A stretch of DNA of 64,000 nt. It comes from Dokdonella sp. Lineage in GTDB: Bacteria > Pseudomonadota > Gammaproteobacteria > Xanthomonadales > Rhodanobacteraceae. How positions within the stretch are numbered: position 1 is the stretch's first letter; the number at the start of each line of letters is the position of its first letter. The stretch covers positions 29,938-93,937 of the forward strand of contig JALOBC010000011.1 of the NCBI GenBank assembly GCA_023228465.1. The letters run 5' to 3'. The notes under the pieces were generated by a model. The model saw only the letters and a list, made by a program, of their open reading frames with translations. It ran no database searches and had not been told where the DNA came from. The position numbers and the translations under genes were made by a program. This document shows, piece by piece, positions 37,948 to 50,055 of this stretch.

Positions 37948-38292
37948 ATGACCCGAACCAGCCTTTGCATCCTTGCCGCCGCCAGCCTGGCGCTGGCGCC
38001 CCTGTATGCCGGCGCGGCCGCGCCGGCCACGCCGCCGGCAGCCCAGGTCGCTTCCGGCGAAGCGGTCGCCTATGCCGACCTGGAGCATCGCCTGGGCGCC
38101 GAGCTGGTGATCGAAACCACGCTCAACACGGTGCGTCGCGGCGTGCTCGTCAAGTACACCAATCCGGCGCTCACGCTGCGCCTGGGCCCGGATCACGGCT
38201 CGATCCAGCTGTCCGTGCCGCGCGAGACGATCCGCAGCGTGCGCGTGCTCGATGCGGCGCCGCAGCCGGCGGCACAACCCGAAGGAAAGTAA
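37948..38292 (+). CDS. Small secreted protein encoded between carA and carB
   Basis: A 114-residue protein of unknown function beginning 4 nt after the carA stop and ending 5 nt before the carB start, so it is certainly in the same transcript. It has a signal peptide ([20 protein letters not shown]) and a mature domain with [27 protein letters not shown] and [11 protein letters not shown], which reads like a small beta-barrel. Its periplasmic address does not fit direct involvement in carbamoyl-phosphate synthesis, a cytosolic reaction. I recognise no named domain. Confidence 0.85.
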   Translation: MTRTSLCILAAASLALAPLYAGAAAPATPPAAQVASGEAVAYADLEHRLGAELVIETTLNTVRRGVLVKYTNPALTLRLGPDHGSIQLSVPRETIRSVRVLDAAPQPAAQPEGK

Positions 38293-38297
38293 CCCAG

Positions 38298-41522
<3,225 letters not shown>

Positions 41523-41690
41523 GCCACCGCGCCGGCTGCGTTGCCGGCGCATGCCGGACGCGGTACAAGGGCACTTATCCGACCGCCGGCTGGGCTTGCG
41601 TCCACCGGCGGTCCGGCTTTCATTACCACACTGGATGCTGGCCGGCAGAGGTTCCGGCCTTCCAGGCAAGGCAACAGGAGTGCTGCAAGC

Positions 41691-42170
41691 ATGAATCGCA
41701 TCCCGCTGACCCAGAAGGGCGCCGAGCGCCTGCGTGGCGAGCTCGTCCGGCTCAAGAGCGAAGAACGCCCGCGCATCATCGCGGCCATCGCCGAGGCGCG
41801 TGCGCATGGCGACCTCAAGGAAAACGCCGAGTACCACGCTGCGCGCGAGATGCAGGGCTTTGTCGAAGGACGCATCAAGGAACTCGAAGCGACGCTGTCC
41901 TACGCCGAGATCGTGGATACCAGCCGCCTCAATGCCGGCAAGCGCATCGTGTTCGGCGCCACCGTCGATCTGCTCGATGAAGACTCGGACGAGGAAGTCA
42001 GCTACCAGATCGTGGGTGAGCTGGAAGCGGATCTGAAGCAGGGCCAGATTTCGGTCACATCGCCCATCGCGCGCGCGCTGATCGGCAAGAGTGAAGGCGA
42101 CAGCTTCGAGTTCGAGGCGCCCAACGGCACGCGCAGCTATGAGATCGTCGGCGTGCGCTACGGCGCCTGA
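41691..42170 (+). CDS. greA: Transcription elongation factor GreA
   Basis: A 159-residue protein with the N-terminal coiled coil (residues about 1-75). Its tip bears the acidic residues in [20 protein letters not shown] that enter the RNA polymerase secondary channel and stimulate transcript cleavage. The C-terminal FKBP-like domain has the family ending around [14 protein letters not shown]. It rescues backtracked polymerase. It follows carB by 168 bp and precedes recJ by 6 bp. The length matches E. coli GreA (158). Confidence 0.97.
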   Translation: MNRIPLTQKGAERLRGELVRLKSEERPRIIAAIAEARAHGDLKENAEYHAAREMQGFVEGRIKELEATLSYAEIVDTSRLNAGKRIVFGATVDLLDEDSDEEVSYQIVGELEADLKQGQISVTSPIARALIGKSEGDSFEFEAPNGTRSYEIVGVRYGA

Positions 42171-42176
42171 GCGGGC

Positions 42177-43913
42177 GTGAAGCCGGTCAGCATCCGCCGC
42201 CGCCCGCCGGTTCCGGTCGCGGGCTGGCCGGACAGCGTGCATCCCCTGCTGGCGCGGGTGTATGCGGCGCGCGGCCTCACCCCCGCGGGGCTGGCCGGCC
42301 AGCGCATGGCCAGCCTGCTGCCGCCGGCTGCCATCGACGGCATCGACCAAGCCTGCGCGCTGTTGGCCTCGGCCATCGCCGAGGACCTGCGCATCTGCGT
42401 GGTCGGCGATTTCGATGCCGACGGCGCCACCGGCACGGCGGTGGCGGTGCGCGGCTTGACGCTGCTGGGCGCGCGCCGGGTCGGCTACCGCGTACCCAAC
42501 CGCGCGCGCGAAGGCTATGGCCTGTCGGTCGCCCTGGTGGAATCGCTGGCCGGCGCCGACCAGCCCGACCTGATCCTCACCGTGGACAACGGCATCGCCA
42601 GCCTTGCCGGGGTCGCCGCGGCCAATGCGCTGGGCATGCGCGTGATCGTCAGCGACCACCACCTGCCCGGCGCGCAGCGCCCGGACGCGGCGGCCATCGT
42701 CAATCCGCAGCTCGCGGCCGACACGGCGCCGCAACTGCGCAACCTGGCGGGCGTGGGGGTGATGTTCTACCTGTTGCTGGCCCTGCGCGCCCATCTGCGC
42801 GCGAGCGGCACCTGGTCGCGGCCGGGCGTGGCGGAGCCCGATCTTGCAGTGCTCCTGGACCTGGTTGCGCTGGGCACGGTGGCCGATCTCGTGCCGCTGG
42901 ATGCCAACAACCGCATCCTCGTCGCCGCCGGCCTGCGGCGCATCCGTGCCGGGCGCGCCTGCGCCGGCGTCGCTGCGCTGTTCCGTGCCGCGCGGCGCGA
43001 TCCGGCCAGGGCGGTGGCAGCCGATCTTGGTTTCGCGCTGGGCCCGCGCATCAATGCCGCCGGTCGGCTGGAGGACATGGGCCTGGGGATCGAGTGCCTG
43101 CTGTGCGATGAGCCTGAACGCGCCGATGCGCTGGCCGCGCGGCTGTCGGCCATCAATGCGGAGCGCCAGGGCCTGCAGGCCAGCATGGTCGAACAGGGCG
43201 AGGCCCTGGTCAGCCGGTTCCTGGCCCGGCATGGCGATGCACACCTGCCGCTGGGCATCGTCCTGCACGAACCCGACTGGCATCCCGGTGTGGTCGGCCT
43301 GGTCGCCGCCAGGCTGAAGGAACGCCTGCATCGCCCGGTGGTGGCCTGCGCCCCGGCGGGCGCGGATGGCGCGGAACTGCGCGCTTCGGCGCGTTCGATT
43401 CCCGGCTTCCACCTGCGCGATGCGGTGGCCGAAGTCGATGCCGCCTGCCCGGGCCTGATCACGCGTTTCGGCGGCCACGCCATGGCCGCCGGCATGAGCC
43501 TGCCGGCAGAGAATCTCGCGCAGTTCGCGGCCGAGTTCGATGCGGTCGCGCGCCGGCGCATCGACCCGCAGGCGCTGGAACGCAGCGCCTGGAGCGATGG
43601 CGAGCTGGCCCCGGGTGATTTCAGCCACGCCGCCGCGCACGCCCTGCGCTACGCCGGCCCGTGGGGGCAGGGCTTTGCCGAACCGGTGTTCGACAACGCA
43701 TTTGCGGTGGAAAGCTGGCGCGTGGTCGGCGAGAAGCACCTCAAGCTGCGCCTGCGCGCCGAGGGCGGCGAAGCGGTCGATGCGATCCTCTTCGACGGCC
43801 TGGACTGCACGCCGCCCCCGCCCCGCGTGCGCGCCCTGTTCCAGCTCGACCTCAACGAGTGGAACGGCAGCGAACGCCTGCAACTGCTGGTGCGCCAGAT
43901 CGAGGCGGTGTGA
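42177..43913 (+). CDS. recJ: Single-stranded-DNA-specific 5'-3' exonuclease RecJ
   Basis: A 578-residue DHH-family exonuclease. The metal-binding motifs are visible: VVGDFDADGATGTAVAV (motif I), VDNGIAS, VIVSDHHLPGAQ (the DHH motif III) and the DHHA1 motif FGGHAMAAGMSL toward the C-terminus. It degrades 5'-ended single-stranded DNA in recombination and mismatch repair. The start is the GTG at 42177, 6 nt after the greA stop. The length equals E. coli RecJ (577). The greA-recJ-prfB-lysS order matches Xanthomonas, apart from the insert described downstream. Confidence 0.97.
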   Translation: MKPVSIRRRPPVPVAGWPDSVHPLLARVYAARGLTPAGLAGQRMASLLPPAAIDGIDQACALLASAIAEDLRICVVGDFDADGATGTAVAVRGLTLLGARRVGYRVPNRAREGYGLSVALVESLAGADQPDLILTVDNGIASLAGVAAANALGMRVIVSDHHLPGAQRPDAAAIVNPQLAADTAPQLRNLAGVGVMFYLLLALRAHLRASGTWSRPGVAEPDLAVLLDLVALGTVADLVPLDANNRILVAAGLRRIRAGRACAGVAALFRAARRDPARAVAADLGFALGPRINAAGRLEDMGLGIECLLCDEPERADALAARLSAINAERQGLQASMVEQGEALVSRFLARHGDAHLPLGIVLHEPDWHPGVVGLVAARLKERLHRPVVACAPAGADGAELRASARSIPGFHLRDAVAEVDAACPGLITRFGGHAMAAGMSLPAENLAQFAAEFDAVARRRIDPQALERSAWSDGELAPGDFSHAAAHALRYAGPWGQGFAEPVFDNAFAVESWRVVGEKHLKLRLRAEGGEAVDAILFDGLDCTPPPPRVRALFQLDLNEWNGSERLQLLVRQIEAV

Positions 43914-43937
43914 CGTGCTGGTTGCAGAAGCAACAGC

Positions 43938-44036
43938 CTGGGACACGAAGCACACGGAGGGCACGAAGGAAAAGCTGAGGAAGAACAAGAAGAGCGAGGA
44001 GCTTTGAACACGGAGGGCACGGAGGGCAGGGAGAAG
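43938..44036 (+). repeat. CACGGAGG-type intergenic repeat, left copy
   Basis: A purine-rich block with CCTGGGACACGAAG at 43938-43950, CACGGAGGGCACGAAGGA near 43953 and GAACACGGAGGGCACGGAGG near 44006. A related block lies in reverse orientation at about 45918-45988. Around 44085-44120 is also a degenerate REP-like palindrome (CGTCATGCCCGCAAAAGTGG). No gene is seen in 43914-44196. Confidence 0.65.
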
Positions 44037-44196
44037 GGCTGCAGCGGGCTTGCGCTTCTCCTTGTTCGTACGAACCAACTCTTCCGAACGTCATGCCCGC
44101 AAAAGTGGACATCCATTTGAACGTATCGCGAGCAGCGATCCATCGCGCCAACCTCTAAGATGCACGGTGCATGGATGCTGGAATAGGGCGGCACCC

Positions 44197-44919
44197 TCAA
44201 CGCTTGGGCGGCATCTGCAGCGGACCCACCTCAACCTTGCCCTCGGGTAGCTTCTCGAAAAGGCTGTCCTGCCACTCCCAGTACTGTTCGGGCTTCCAAT
44301 ACTTGTCGGCGTAGTAGAGAGCACCGTCAACGGTTTCAAAATCCCCGTTGGGGAGGCGCAGGCTGACGATAAGTGCACCAACGTGACCGGTACGGCTACC
44401 GGTAATTTGCCGACGTGCCAACAACAGAGCCTTGTCTTCGCGCTTCTTGGCGACCTCGTCGCCATATTCATCGAAGACTGCTTGGCCGACCACAACTGCC
44501 TGGCGCTGCTCGTCCCTGTCGAGTTCGTGCCAGAACTTTTCACGGGTGGCGATGAAAGCGGGATAGCCGCGCTCGGCGGCGAGATCCGCCCACACGTAGC
44601 CCATCACGCGATCCATCGGCACCCCATCTCCGACCCAGAGCATCTGCGCGATCATGGCTTGGGACGGTTTATCCGCATATCGCGCGGCACGGCGGAAAGC
44701 AGTGATTGCATCCGTTGCGCGATTTTGTTCGTAGGCTGCTATTCCCTTGTTTCGCCAATAAAGATCTGGATGCGAACGTACAAACGACTCGCGTTGCGTA
44801 AAGGGTGGCTGGAGTCCGGAGGCGAGTGAGTATTTCATAGGGGTTCCACACACCAGTGCCAGGATACCCATTATAATGGAGAACTTCCTTGCTAGGGTTT
44901 TCATAGTTGAAAAGCGCAT
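44197..44919 (-). CDS. Exported Sel1-repeat-like protein, third gene of the redoxin/peptide cluster
   Basis: A 240-residue protein with an N-terminal hydrophobic export segment (FSIIMGILALVCGTPMKYSLA). At least one Sel1-like helical repeat is visible: SQAMIAQMLWVGDGVPMDRVMGYVWADLAAERGY, preceded by a TPR-like AIAAYEQNRATDAITAFRRAA. Sel1 proteins mediate protein-protein contacts. The base composition is clearly more AT-rich than the neighbouring recJ and prfB genes, suggesting foreign origin. The start may be the ATG at 44919 or 44904; TATACT stands just upstream of the former. Function unknown. Confidence 0.72.
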   Translation of the reverse strand: MRFSTMKTLARKFSIIMGILALVCGTPMKYSLASGLQPPFTQRESFVRSHPDLYWRNKGIAAYEQNRATDAITAFRRAARYADKPSQAMIAQMLWVGDGVPMDRVMGYVWADLAAERGYPAFIATREKFWHELDRDEQRQAVVVGQAVFDEYGDEVAKKREDKALLLARRQITGSRTGHVGALIVSLRLPNGDFETVDGALYYADKYWKPEQYWEWQDSLFEKLPEGKVEVGPLQMPPKR

Positions 44920-44990
44920 GACAATAGTATAAGCTCCGCTACGGGTCAGGGCACATCCTTGTGCCTATTCGAAAACAAAAGCCTTACTCG

Positions 44991-45191
44991 TCATTCACTT
45001 GGAGGGACGCAACAAATACATGGGCCTCCGATGAGCCATGCGCCCCCGTTCACTCCGCATCCTAAGCATTGCACGCAGCCAGGTGGCGGCGCATGAACTG
45101 GAGCGAAAGCTTGTGCGATTCCATAGACAAACGACAACGCCACAATAGTTCCAATGACAATGTTCTTTACTTTTATAGAAATAATCTTCAT
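44991..45191 (-). CDS. 66-residue secreted Cys-rich peptide
   Basis: A tiny protein with a hydrophobic signal or anchor (residues 8-30, IVIGTIVALSFVYGIAQAFA) and a Pro/Gly-rich tail of about 36 residues. The tail has six cysteines in the pattern CxxCxxC then CxCC (positions 39, 42, 45, 58, 60, 61). The start codon lies 1 nt after the stop of the upstream thioredoxin-like gene; GGAG inside that gene's last codons is the ribosome binding site, so synthesis is coupled. No known family is recognised. The linked redoxin suggests disulfide formation, reduction or metal loading of this peptide. Confidence 0.7.
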   Translation of the reverse strand: MKIISIKVKNIVIGTIVALSFVYGIAQAFAPVHAPPPGCVQCLGCGVNGGAWLIGGPCICCVPPSE

Positions 45192-45192
45192 A

Positions 45193-45765
45193 TCAATTAT
45201 CTCCGTGGAGTAGATGAGGTTGTTCTATAGACAATATAGCATCGAGCGTTTGCTCGACGGCATCGTCTACTGGTCCCACATGCGCCCATTGAACAATACC
45301 CTCCCTGTCAACGACGATCATCGTCGGAACCGAATGCACCTGCATCAAGGAAACCATTTTTCTGGATTCGAGCTGCACTACTGGATAGCGACTCTGCCCT
45401 TCGGCAACATAGCCTCGGAGCATGTCTGCGGGGACGGCGGAAACGCCGTACATTTCGACGAGTTCACCCGAGTCTACGATCCGCTGATGGATGGCAGCAA
45501 TTTGAGATTCCATTTCCTTGCAGACGGGGCAGGCGGGACTGAAGAAGTAGAAGACCTGCAAGCGGCCTTGGGGATCTCCAAGCGTGACCGGCGATCCATC
45601 CAGCGTTGACGCTGGATATGTTGGAACCCATTCGCCGACCCTTGGCCTTGGCCTGATCTCATCCACCAGTTCCTTCAACTGGTGGATGCGAAAACCGAGC
45701 ACGACGATCAGCAGCGACAGGCAGATGAATGCTGCGTTGACGAAAACTGAATCCATCCGTTTCAT
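45193..45765 (-). CDS. Membrane-anchored thioredoxin-like (TlpA/MauD-type) redoxin
   Basis: A 190-residue protein with a single N-terminal membrane helix (VNAAFICLSLLIVVLGFRI) and a thioredoxin fold facing the periplasm. The active site is FFSPACPVCKEMESQ (CPVC), and VHSVPTMIVVDREGIVQW holds the cis-Pro loop. This is the AhpC/TSA-redoxin branch that includes TlpA and MauD. It is the first gene of a cluster whose second gene is a six-Cys peptide, the probable substrate or partner. The start chosen is MKRMDSV at 45765; an internal ATG at 45756 is possible. AT-rich compared with flanking genes. Confidence 0.85.
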   Translation of the reverse strand: MKRMDSVFVNAAFICLSLLIVVLGFRIHQLKELVDEIRPRPRVGEWVPTYPASTLDGSPVTLGDPQGRLQVFYFFSPACPVCKEMESQIAAIHQRIVDSGELVEMYGVSAVPADMLRGYVAEGQSRYPVVQLESRKMVSLMQVHSVPTMIVVDREGIVQWAHVGPVDDAVEQTLDAILSIEQPHLLHGDN

Positions 45766-45799
45766 ATCGCGTTTCCGTTTTCCAAAACGGTTTCTTTGG

Positions 45800-45828
45800 G
45801 GTCTACCACAATCGCAATGGCGGGTCAA
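45800..45828 (-). promoter_or_regulatory. Putative promoter of the redoxin / Cys-peptide / Sel1 cluster
   Basis: On the minus strand TTGACC (45828-45823) and TAGACC (45805-45800) are 17 nt apart, giving a leader of about 28 nt before the redoxin ATG. This makes the cluster an independent transcription unit. Confidence 0.45.
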
Positions 45829-45917
45829 GTGCTTTCGACGACAGGCGCTCGGTGTCGACGTTGGATCGGTGCGCTCACGTTGCGGTCTAAGATGAAGCCG
45901 TACGTTCGTGGCCTTAT

Positions 45918-45990
45918 GCGCCCCTCCGTGTTGAAGACTCCTGCTTCTCCTTCGTGTTCTTCGTGCCTTCGTGTCCCCCGTGTTCCAGGT
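45918..45990 (-). repeat. CACGGAGG-type intergenic repeat, right copy (inverted relative to the left)
   Basis: Read on the minus strand it runs CCTGGAACACGGGGGACACG, then repeated CACGAAG units, and ends AACACGGAGGGG. This resembles the left copy at 43938-44036, which reads the same way on the plus strand. The two bound the AT-rich insert between recJ and prfB. Confidence 0.6.
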
Positions 45991-46076
45991 TGTCGCTCTC
46001 CCGCACATGTGCGGCGGTGCAGCACGAGTGCGCGATTTGCTATGCTGCGCGGCTTGTCCTTCAAGGTCACCACGTC

Positions 46077-47202
46077 ATGATCGAAACCAATCCGATCCAT
46101 GCGCGCCTCGCCGATCTCGCCGATCGGGTGGCGTCGCTCAGGGGGTATCTTTGACTTCGATGCCAAGGCCGAACGCCTGGAGGAAGTCACCCGCGAACTC
46201 GAAAGCCCGGACGTCTGGGACGACCCGCAGCGCGCCCAGGATCTGGGCCGCGAGCGCGCTTCGCTCGAGCGCATCGTCGGCGGCATCACCAGCCTGACCT
46301 CGGACATCGGCGAGGCGCGGGACCTGCTGGATCTGGCCATCGACGAGGACGACGAGGACACCGTGCAGGCGGTCGAAGCGGACTGCGACCCACTCGAGAA
46401 GCGGGTCGAGACGCTGGAGTTCCAGCGCATGTTCTCGGGGCCGATGGACGGCGCCAACGCCTTCGTCGACATCCAGGCCGGCGCCGGCGGCACCGAGGCC
46501 CAGGACTGGGCGGAAATGCTGCTGCGCATGTACCTGCGCTGGGCCGAGGATCGCGGCTGGAAGACCGAACTGCTGGAAGTGTCGGCCGGTGACGTGGCTG
46601 GCATCAAGAGCGCCACCTTCCGCGTCGAGGGCGACCATGCCTACGGCTGGCTGAAGACCGAGATCGGCGTGCATCGCCTGGTGCGCAAATCCCCCTTCGA
46701 CTCGGACAACCGTCGCCACACCAGCTTCACCTCGGTGTTCGTGTCGCCGGAAGTCGATGACGACATCGACATCGAGATCAATCCGGCGGACCTCAGGACC
46801 GACGTGTATCGCTCCTCGGGCGCCGGCGGCCAGCACGTCAACAAGACCGAATCGGCGGTGCGCATCCACCACGAGCCCAGCGGCGTGGTGGTGGCCTGCC
46901 AGACCGAACGCAGCCAGCACGCCAACCGCGACCGCGCGATGAAGATGCTGAAGGCCAAGCTCTACGAACTTGAAGTGCAAAGGCGCAATGTCGAGAAGGA
47001 CAAGGTGGAAGCGACCAAGTCCGATATCGGCTGGGGCAGCCAGATTCGCAACTACGTGCTCGACCAGTCGCGCATCAAGGACCTGCGCACCGGCATCGAG
47101 CGCAGCGACACGCAGAACGTGCTCGACGGCGATATCGACGAGTTCATCGAGGCCAGCCTCAAGGCGGGCCTCGAGGCCGGCGCGAAGCGCTCGGATGCAT
47201 GA
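46077..47202 (+). CDS. prfB: Peptide chain release factor 2, with programmed +1 frameshift
   Basis: Translation begins at the ATG at 46077 ([20 protein letters not shown]) and meets an in-frame TGA at 46152-46154. Shifting +1 so that GAC at 46153 is read after CTT joins it to the long second frame, giving 374 residues. The product has the RF2 codon-recognition tripeptide in [11 protein letters not shown] (SPF) and the catalytic GGQ in [14 protein letters not shown]. It terminates at UGA and UAA. The frameshift is autoregulatory: low RF2 lets ribosomes pause and slip. The broken first frame is not a mutation. Confidence 0.97.
46140..46155 (+). promoter_or_regulatory. RF2 programmed frameshift signal
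   Basis: AGGGGGTATCTTTGAC is the canonical signal. AGGGGG acts as an internal Shine-Dalgarno, CTT is the slippery codon and TGA followed by C is the poor stop. It is identical in layout to E. coli prfB. Confidence 0.97.
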
Positions 47203-47219
47203 CCACGAGGGGGAATGAG

Positions 47220-48764
47220 ATGAGTGGCGAGGAATCCACGCCGGTCGCCGTGGACGCGGCATCGGCGGCGTCCGACGAGAACCGGCTCATCGCCGAGCGC
47301 CGCGACAAGCTGCGCGCGCTGCGCGCCGGCGGCGTGGCCTATCCCAACGATTTCCGCATCGACGCCTTTGCCGGCGCGCTCCAGGATGAGTATGCCGACG
47401 CCGGACGCTGGACGGCCGAGGCACTGGATGCCGCGCCGCGCCGCGTGGCGCTGGCCGGGCGCATCATGCTCAAGCGCGTGCAGGGCAAGGTCAGCTTCGC
47501 CCAGGTGCAGGACTGCAGCGGGCGCATCCAGCTGTTCATCCACCAGGGTTCGGTCGGTGACGCCGCCTACGCCGCCTTCAAGGGCTGGGACGCGGGCGAT
47601 ATCGTCGGCGCCAGCGGCACCCTGATGCGCACCCGGACCGGCGAATTGTCCGTGCGGGTCGGCGAACTGCGCCTGCTGGCCAAGTCGCTGCGACCGCTGC
47701 CGGACAAGTTCCACGGCCTGGCCGACGTCGAGCAGCGCTATCGCCAGCGCTACGTGGACCTGATCGTCACCCCCGAATCGCGTCGCGTATTCCAGTTGCG
47801 CTCGGCCATGATCCGCGCCATGCGCCAGTGGCTGGAGGCGCCGCCGCGCAGCTTCATGGAGGTGGAGACGCCGATGATGCACCCCATCCCCGGCGGTGCC
47901 ACGGCGCGACCGTTCGTGACCCACCACAATGCGCTGGACCTTCGGATGTACCTGCGCGTGGCGCCGGAGCTGTACCTCAAGCGCCTGGTCGTCGGCGGCT
48001 TCGAGCGCGTCTACGAGATCAACCGCAATTTCCGCAACGAGGGCGTGTCTACGCGGCACAACCCTGAATTCACCATGCTCGAGCTCTACCAGGCGCACGT
48101 CGGCTACCGCGAGATCATGGATCTCACCGAAGCGCTGATCCGCGACCTGGCCGTGACGACGCTGGGCCGCACCGAGCTCGGCTGGGAGGGCCGCGCCATC
48201 GACCTGGGCGCGCCGTTCCGGCGCCGCGGCATGGCCGAGGCGGTGCTGGAGGCCAATCCGGAGATTGCCGCCGGCGAACTGCGCGATCGCGAGGCCATGG
48301 CCGGCCACTGCGCCCGCCTCGGCATTGCCGCCAAGCCGGACCAGGGTTGGGGCAGGCTGCTGCTGGAACTCTTCGAGGAGACCGTGGAGCCGACCCTGGT
48401 GCAGCCGACCTTCATTACCGATTACCCGGTGGAAGTCTCGCCGCTCTCGCGCGCCAGCGATGCGGATCCGGGCATCACCGAGCGCTTCGAGCTCTTCATC
48501 GGCGCGAAGGAACTGGCCAACGGCTTTTCCGAGCTCAACGATCCGGAAGAGCAGGCGCGCCGCTTCCAGGCGCAGGTGGCGGCCAAGGATGCGGGCGACG
48601 ACGAAGCCATGCACTTCGATGCCGATTACATCCGCGCGCTGGAATACGGCATGCCGCCCACCGGCGGCCTTGGCATCGGCATCGATCGCCTGGTGATGCT
48701 GTTTGCCGACGTGCCCTCGATCCGCGATGTGTTGCTGTTTCCCTACATGCGCCCCAATGCTTGA
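47220..48764 (+). CDS. lysS: Lysyl-tRNA synthetase (class II)
   Basis: A 514-residue class II synthetase. It has an N-terminal OB-fold anticodon-binding domain (residues about 75-185) and a catalytic domain with motif 2, [20 protein letters not shown], and motif 3, [14 protein letters not shown]. It charges tRNA-Lys in the cytosol. The ATG at 47220 has GAGGGGG upstream; the start is 17 nt after the prfB stop, so the two are co-transcribed, as in many gammaproteobacteria. The length agrees with E. coli LysS (505). Confidence 0.97.
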   Translation: MSGEESTPVAVDAASAASDENRLIAERRDKLRALRAGGVAYPNDFRIDAFAGALQDEYADAGRWTAEALDAAPRRVALAGRIMLKRVQGKVSFAQVQDCSGRIQLFIHQGSVGDAAYAAFKGWDAGDIVGASGTLMRTRTGELSVRVGELRLLAKSLRPLPDKFHGLADVEQRYRQRYVDLIVTPESRRVFQLRSAMIRAMRQWLEAPPRSFMEVETPMMHPIPGGATARPFVTHHNALDLRMYLRVAPELYLKRLVVGGFERVYEINRNFRNEGVSTRHNPEFTMLELYQAHVGYREIMDLTEALIRDLAVTTLGRTELGWEGRAIDLGAPFRRRGMAEAVLEANPEIAAGELRDREAMAGHCARLGIAAKPDQGWGRLLLELFEETVEPTLVQPTFITDYPVEVSPLSRASDADPGITERFELFIGAKELANGFSELNDPEEQARRFQAQVAAKDAGDDEAMHFDADYIRALEYGMPPTGGLGIGIDRLVMLFADVPSIRDVLLFPYMRPNA

Positions 48765-48963
48765 ACGCCGCGCGGCGAGAGTCCACTATGCAGCATTGTG
48801 GCGCCAGCCTGGCAGTGTGCGGGTTGGATGCGGGTCCAGGCAGGGCGGCCCTCGACGCGCAGCTGGCGGGCCCGGCAGGGGTCGCTCGGCCAGCCGGTCG
48901 CGTCCAGTGGCAGGCGGGTGGGCCTGGCGTTGCGGGGGATGAGGCATCACTGCGGAGTAACGT

Positions 48964-50007
48964 GTGAACGTACTGATCGTCGATGATCAGAACTCGGCCC
49001 GGACCATGCTGCGGCATGTCGTGGAGGCCATCGGGCCAGGCGTGCACGCCACCGACTTTGCCAATCCGGTTGCCGCCTTGCAGTGGTCCGAGCAGCACGT
49101 CGCCGATCTCGTCCTGCTCGACTATCGCATGCCTGAAATGGACGGGCTGGAGTTCGCACGCCGCTTTCGACGCCCGCTGTCACGTCGCGACGTTCCCATC
49201 GTGCTGATCAGCGTGGTTGGTGACGAGCCGCTGCGCAATGCCGCGCTGGATGCCGGGGTGATCGATTTCATGGTCAAGCCGGTGCGCCCGCGGGAACTGC
49301 GCAGCCGCTGCAAGAACCTGCTGCAGTTGCGCCAGCACGGCGAATCGCTGAAGGAGCGGGCCCATTCGTTGCAGCAGCGGGTGCTCGAAGGCCTGCACGA
49401 GGTCGAGCAACGCGAGCGCGAGACCCTCTATCGCCTGGCCAAGGCGGCCGAAATCCGTGATCCCGGAGCTGGCCTGTCACTGTTGCGCATGTCGCACTAC
49501 ACCGAAGCCGTCGCCGAGGCCATGGGCCTGCCCGAAGACGAGGTGGGCATCCTGACGCTGGCCGCGCCCCTGCACGATATCGGCAAGATCGGCATCCCCG
49601 ATGCAGTGCTGCTCAAGCGCGGTCGGCTGGATGATGCGGAAATGGCCATCATGCGCCGCCATCCGGTCATCGGCCACGAGGTCCTGCGTGACAGCAGCAG
49701 CCGCTTCGTGCAGCAGGCGGCCATGGTCGCCCTGCGTCACCATGAACGCTGGGATGGCAGCGGCTACCCGGATGGCCTGGCGGGGGAGGCCATCCCGCTG
49801 GGGGCGCGCATCGTCGCGGTGGCGGATGTGTTCGATGCGCTCACCTCCGAGCGTCCATACAAGGCCGCCTGGGGCCCCGACGAAGCGTTTGCCTACATGG
49901 CCGCGCACCGTGGCACGCTTTTTGATAAGGCTTGTGTGGATGCCCTGCTCGGCAGCCGGGCGCGTATGCTGGACATCCTGCAGGCGCGCCTCGTTCCGCC
50001 CGGATGA
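48964..50007 (+). CDS. rpfG: RpfG-type response regulator with HD-GYP c-di-GMP phosphodiesterase
   Basis: A 347-residue protein. The receiver domain (1-120) has LIVDDQ, the phospho-acceptor Asp in LVLLDYRMPEMDG near residue 52 and the Lys in FMVKPVRP. The output domain is HD-GYP, with APLHDIGKIGIPDAVLL and RHHERWDGSGYPDGLAG carrying HD and GYP. RpfG hydrolyses c-di-GMP when phosphorylated by RpfC, turning DSF signal into virulence or biofilm outputs. The GTG at 48964 has GGAG 6 nt upstream. The next gene is rpfC, and lysS upstream matches the Xanthomonas order. Confidence 0.92.
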   Translation: MNVLIVDDQNSARTMLRHVVEAIGPGVHATDFANPVAALQWSEQHVADLVLLDYRMPEMDGLEFARRFRRPLSRRDVPIVLISVVGDEPLRNAALDAGVIDFMVKPVRPRELRSRCKNLLQLRQHGESLKERAHSLQQRVLEGLHEVEQRERETLYRLAKAAEIRDPGAGLSLLRMSHYTEAVAEAMGLPEDEVGILTLAAPLHDIGKIGIPDAVLLKRGRLDDAEMAIMRRHPVIGHEVLRDSSSRFVQQAAMVALRHHERWDGSGYPDGLAGEAIPLGARIVAVADVFDALTSERPYKAAWGPDEAFAYMAAHRGTLFDKACVDALLGSRARMLDILQARLVPPG

Positions 50008-50055
50008 TCCGGTCGGTCGGGCGGGCAGGATGTGCAGCTGCCCGAGGTGAAACCG

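Noticed and set aside
46077-46154. prfB as a frameshifted pseudogene
   Set aside because: The in-frame TGA sits in the canonical RF2 recoding signal, and the second frame is fully conserved with SPF and GGQ motifs.
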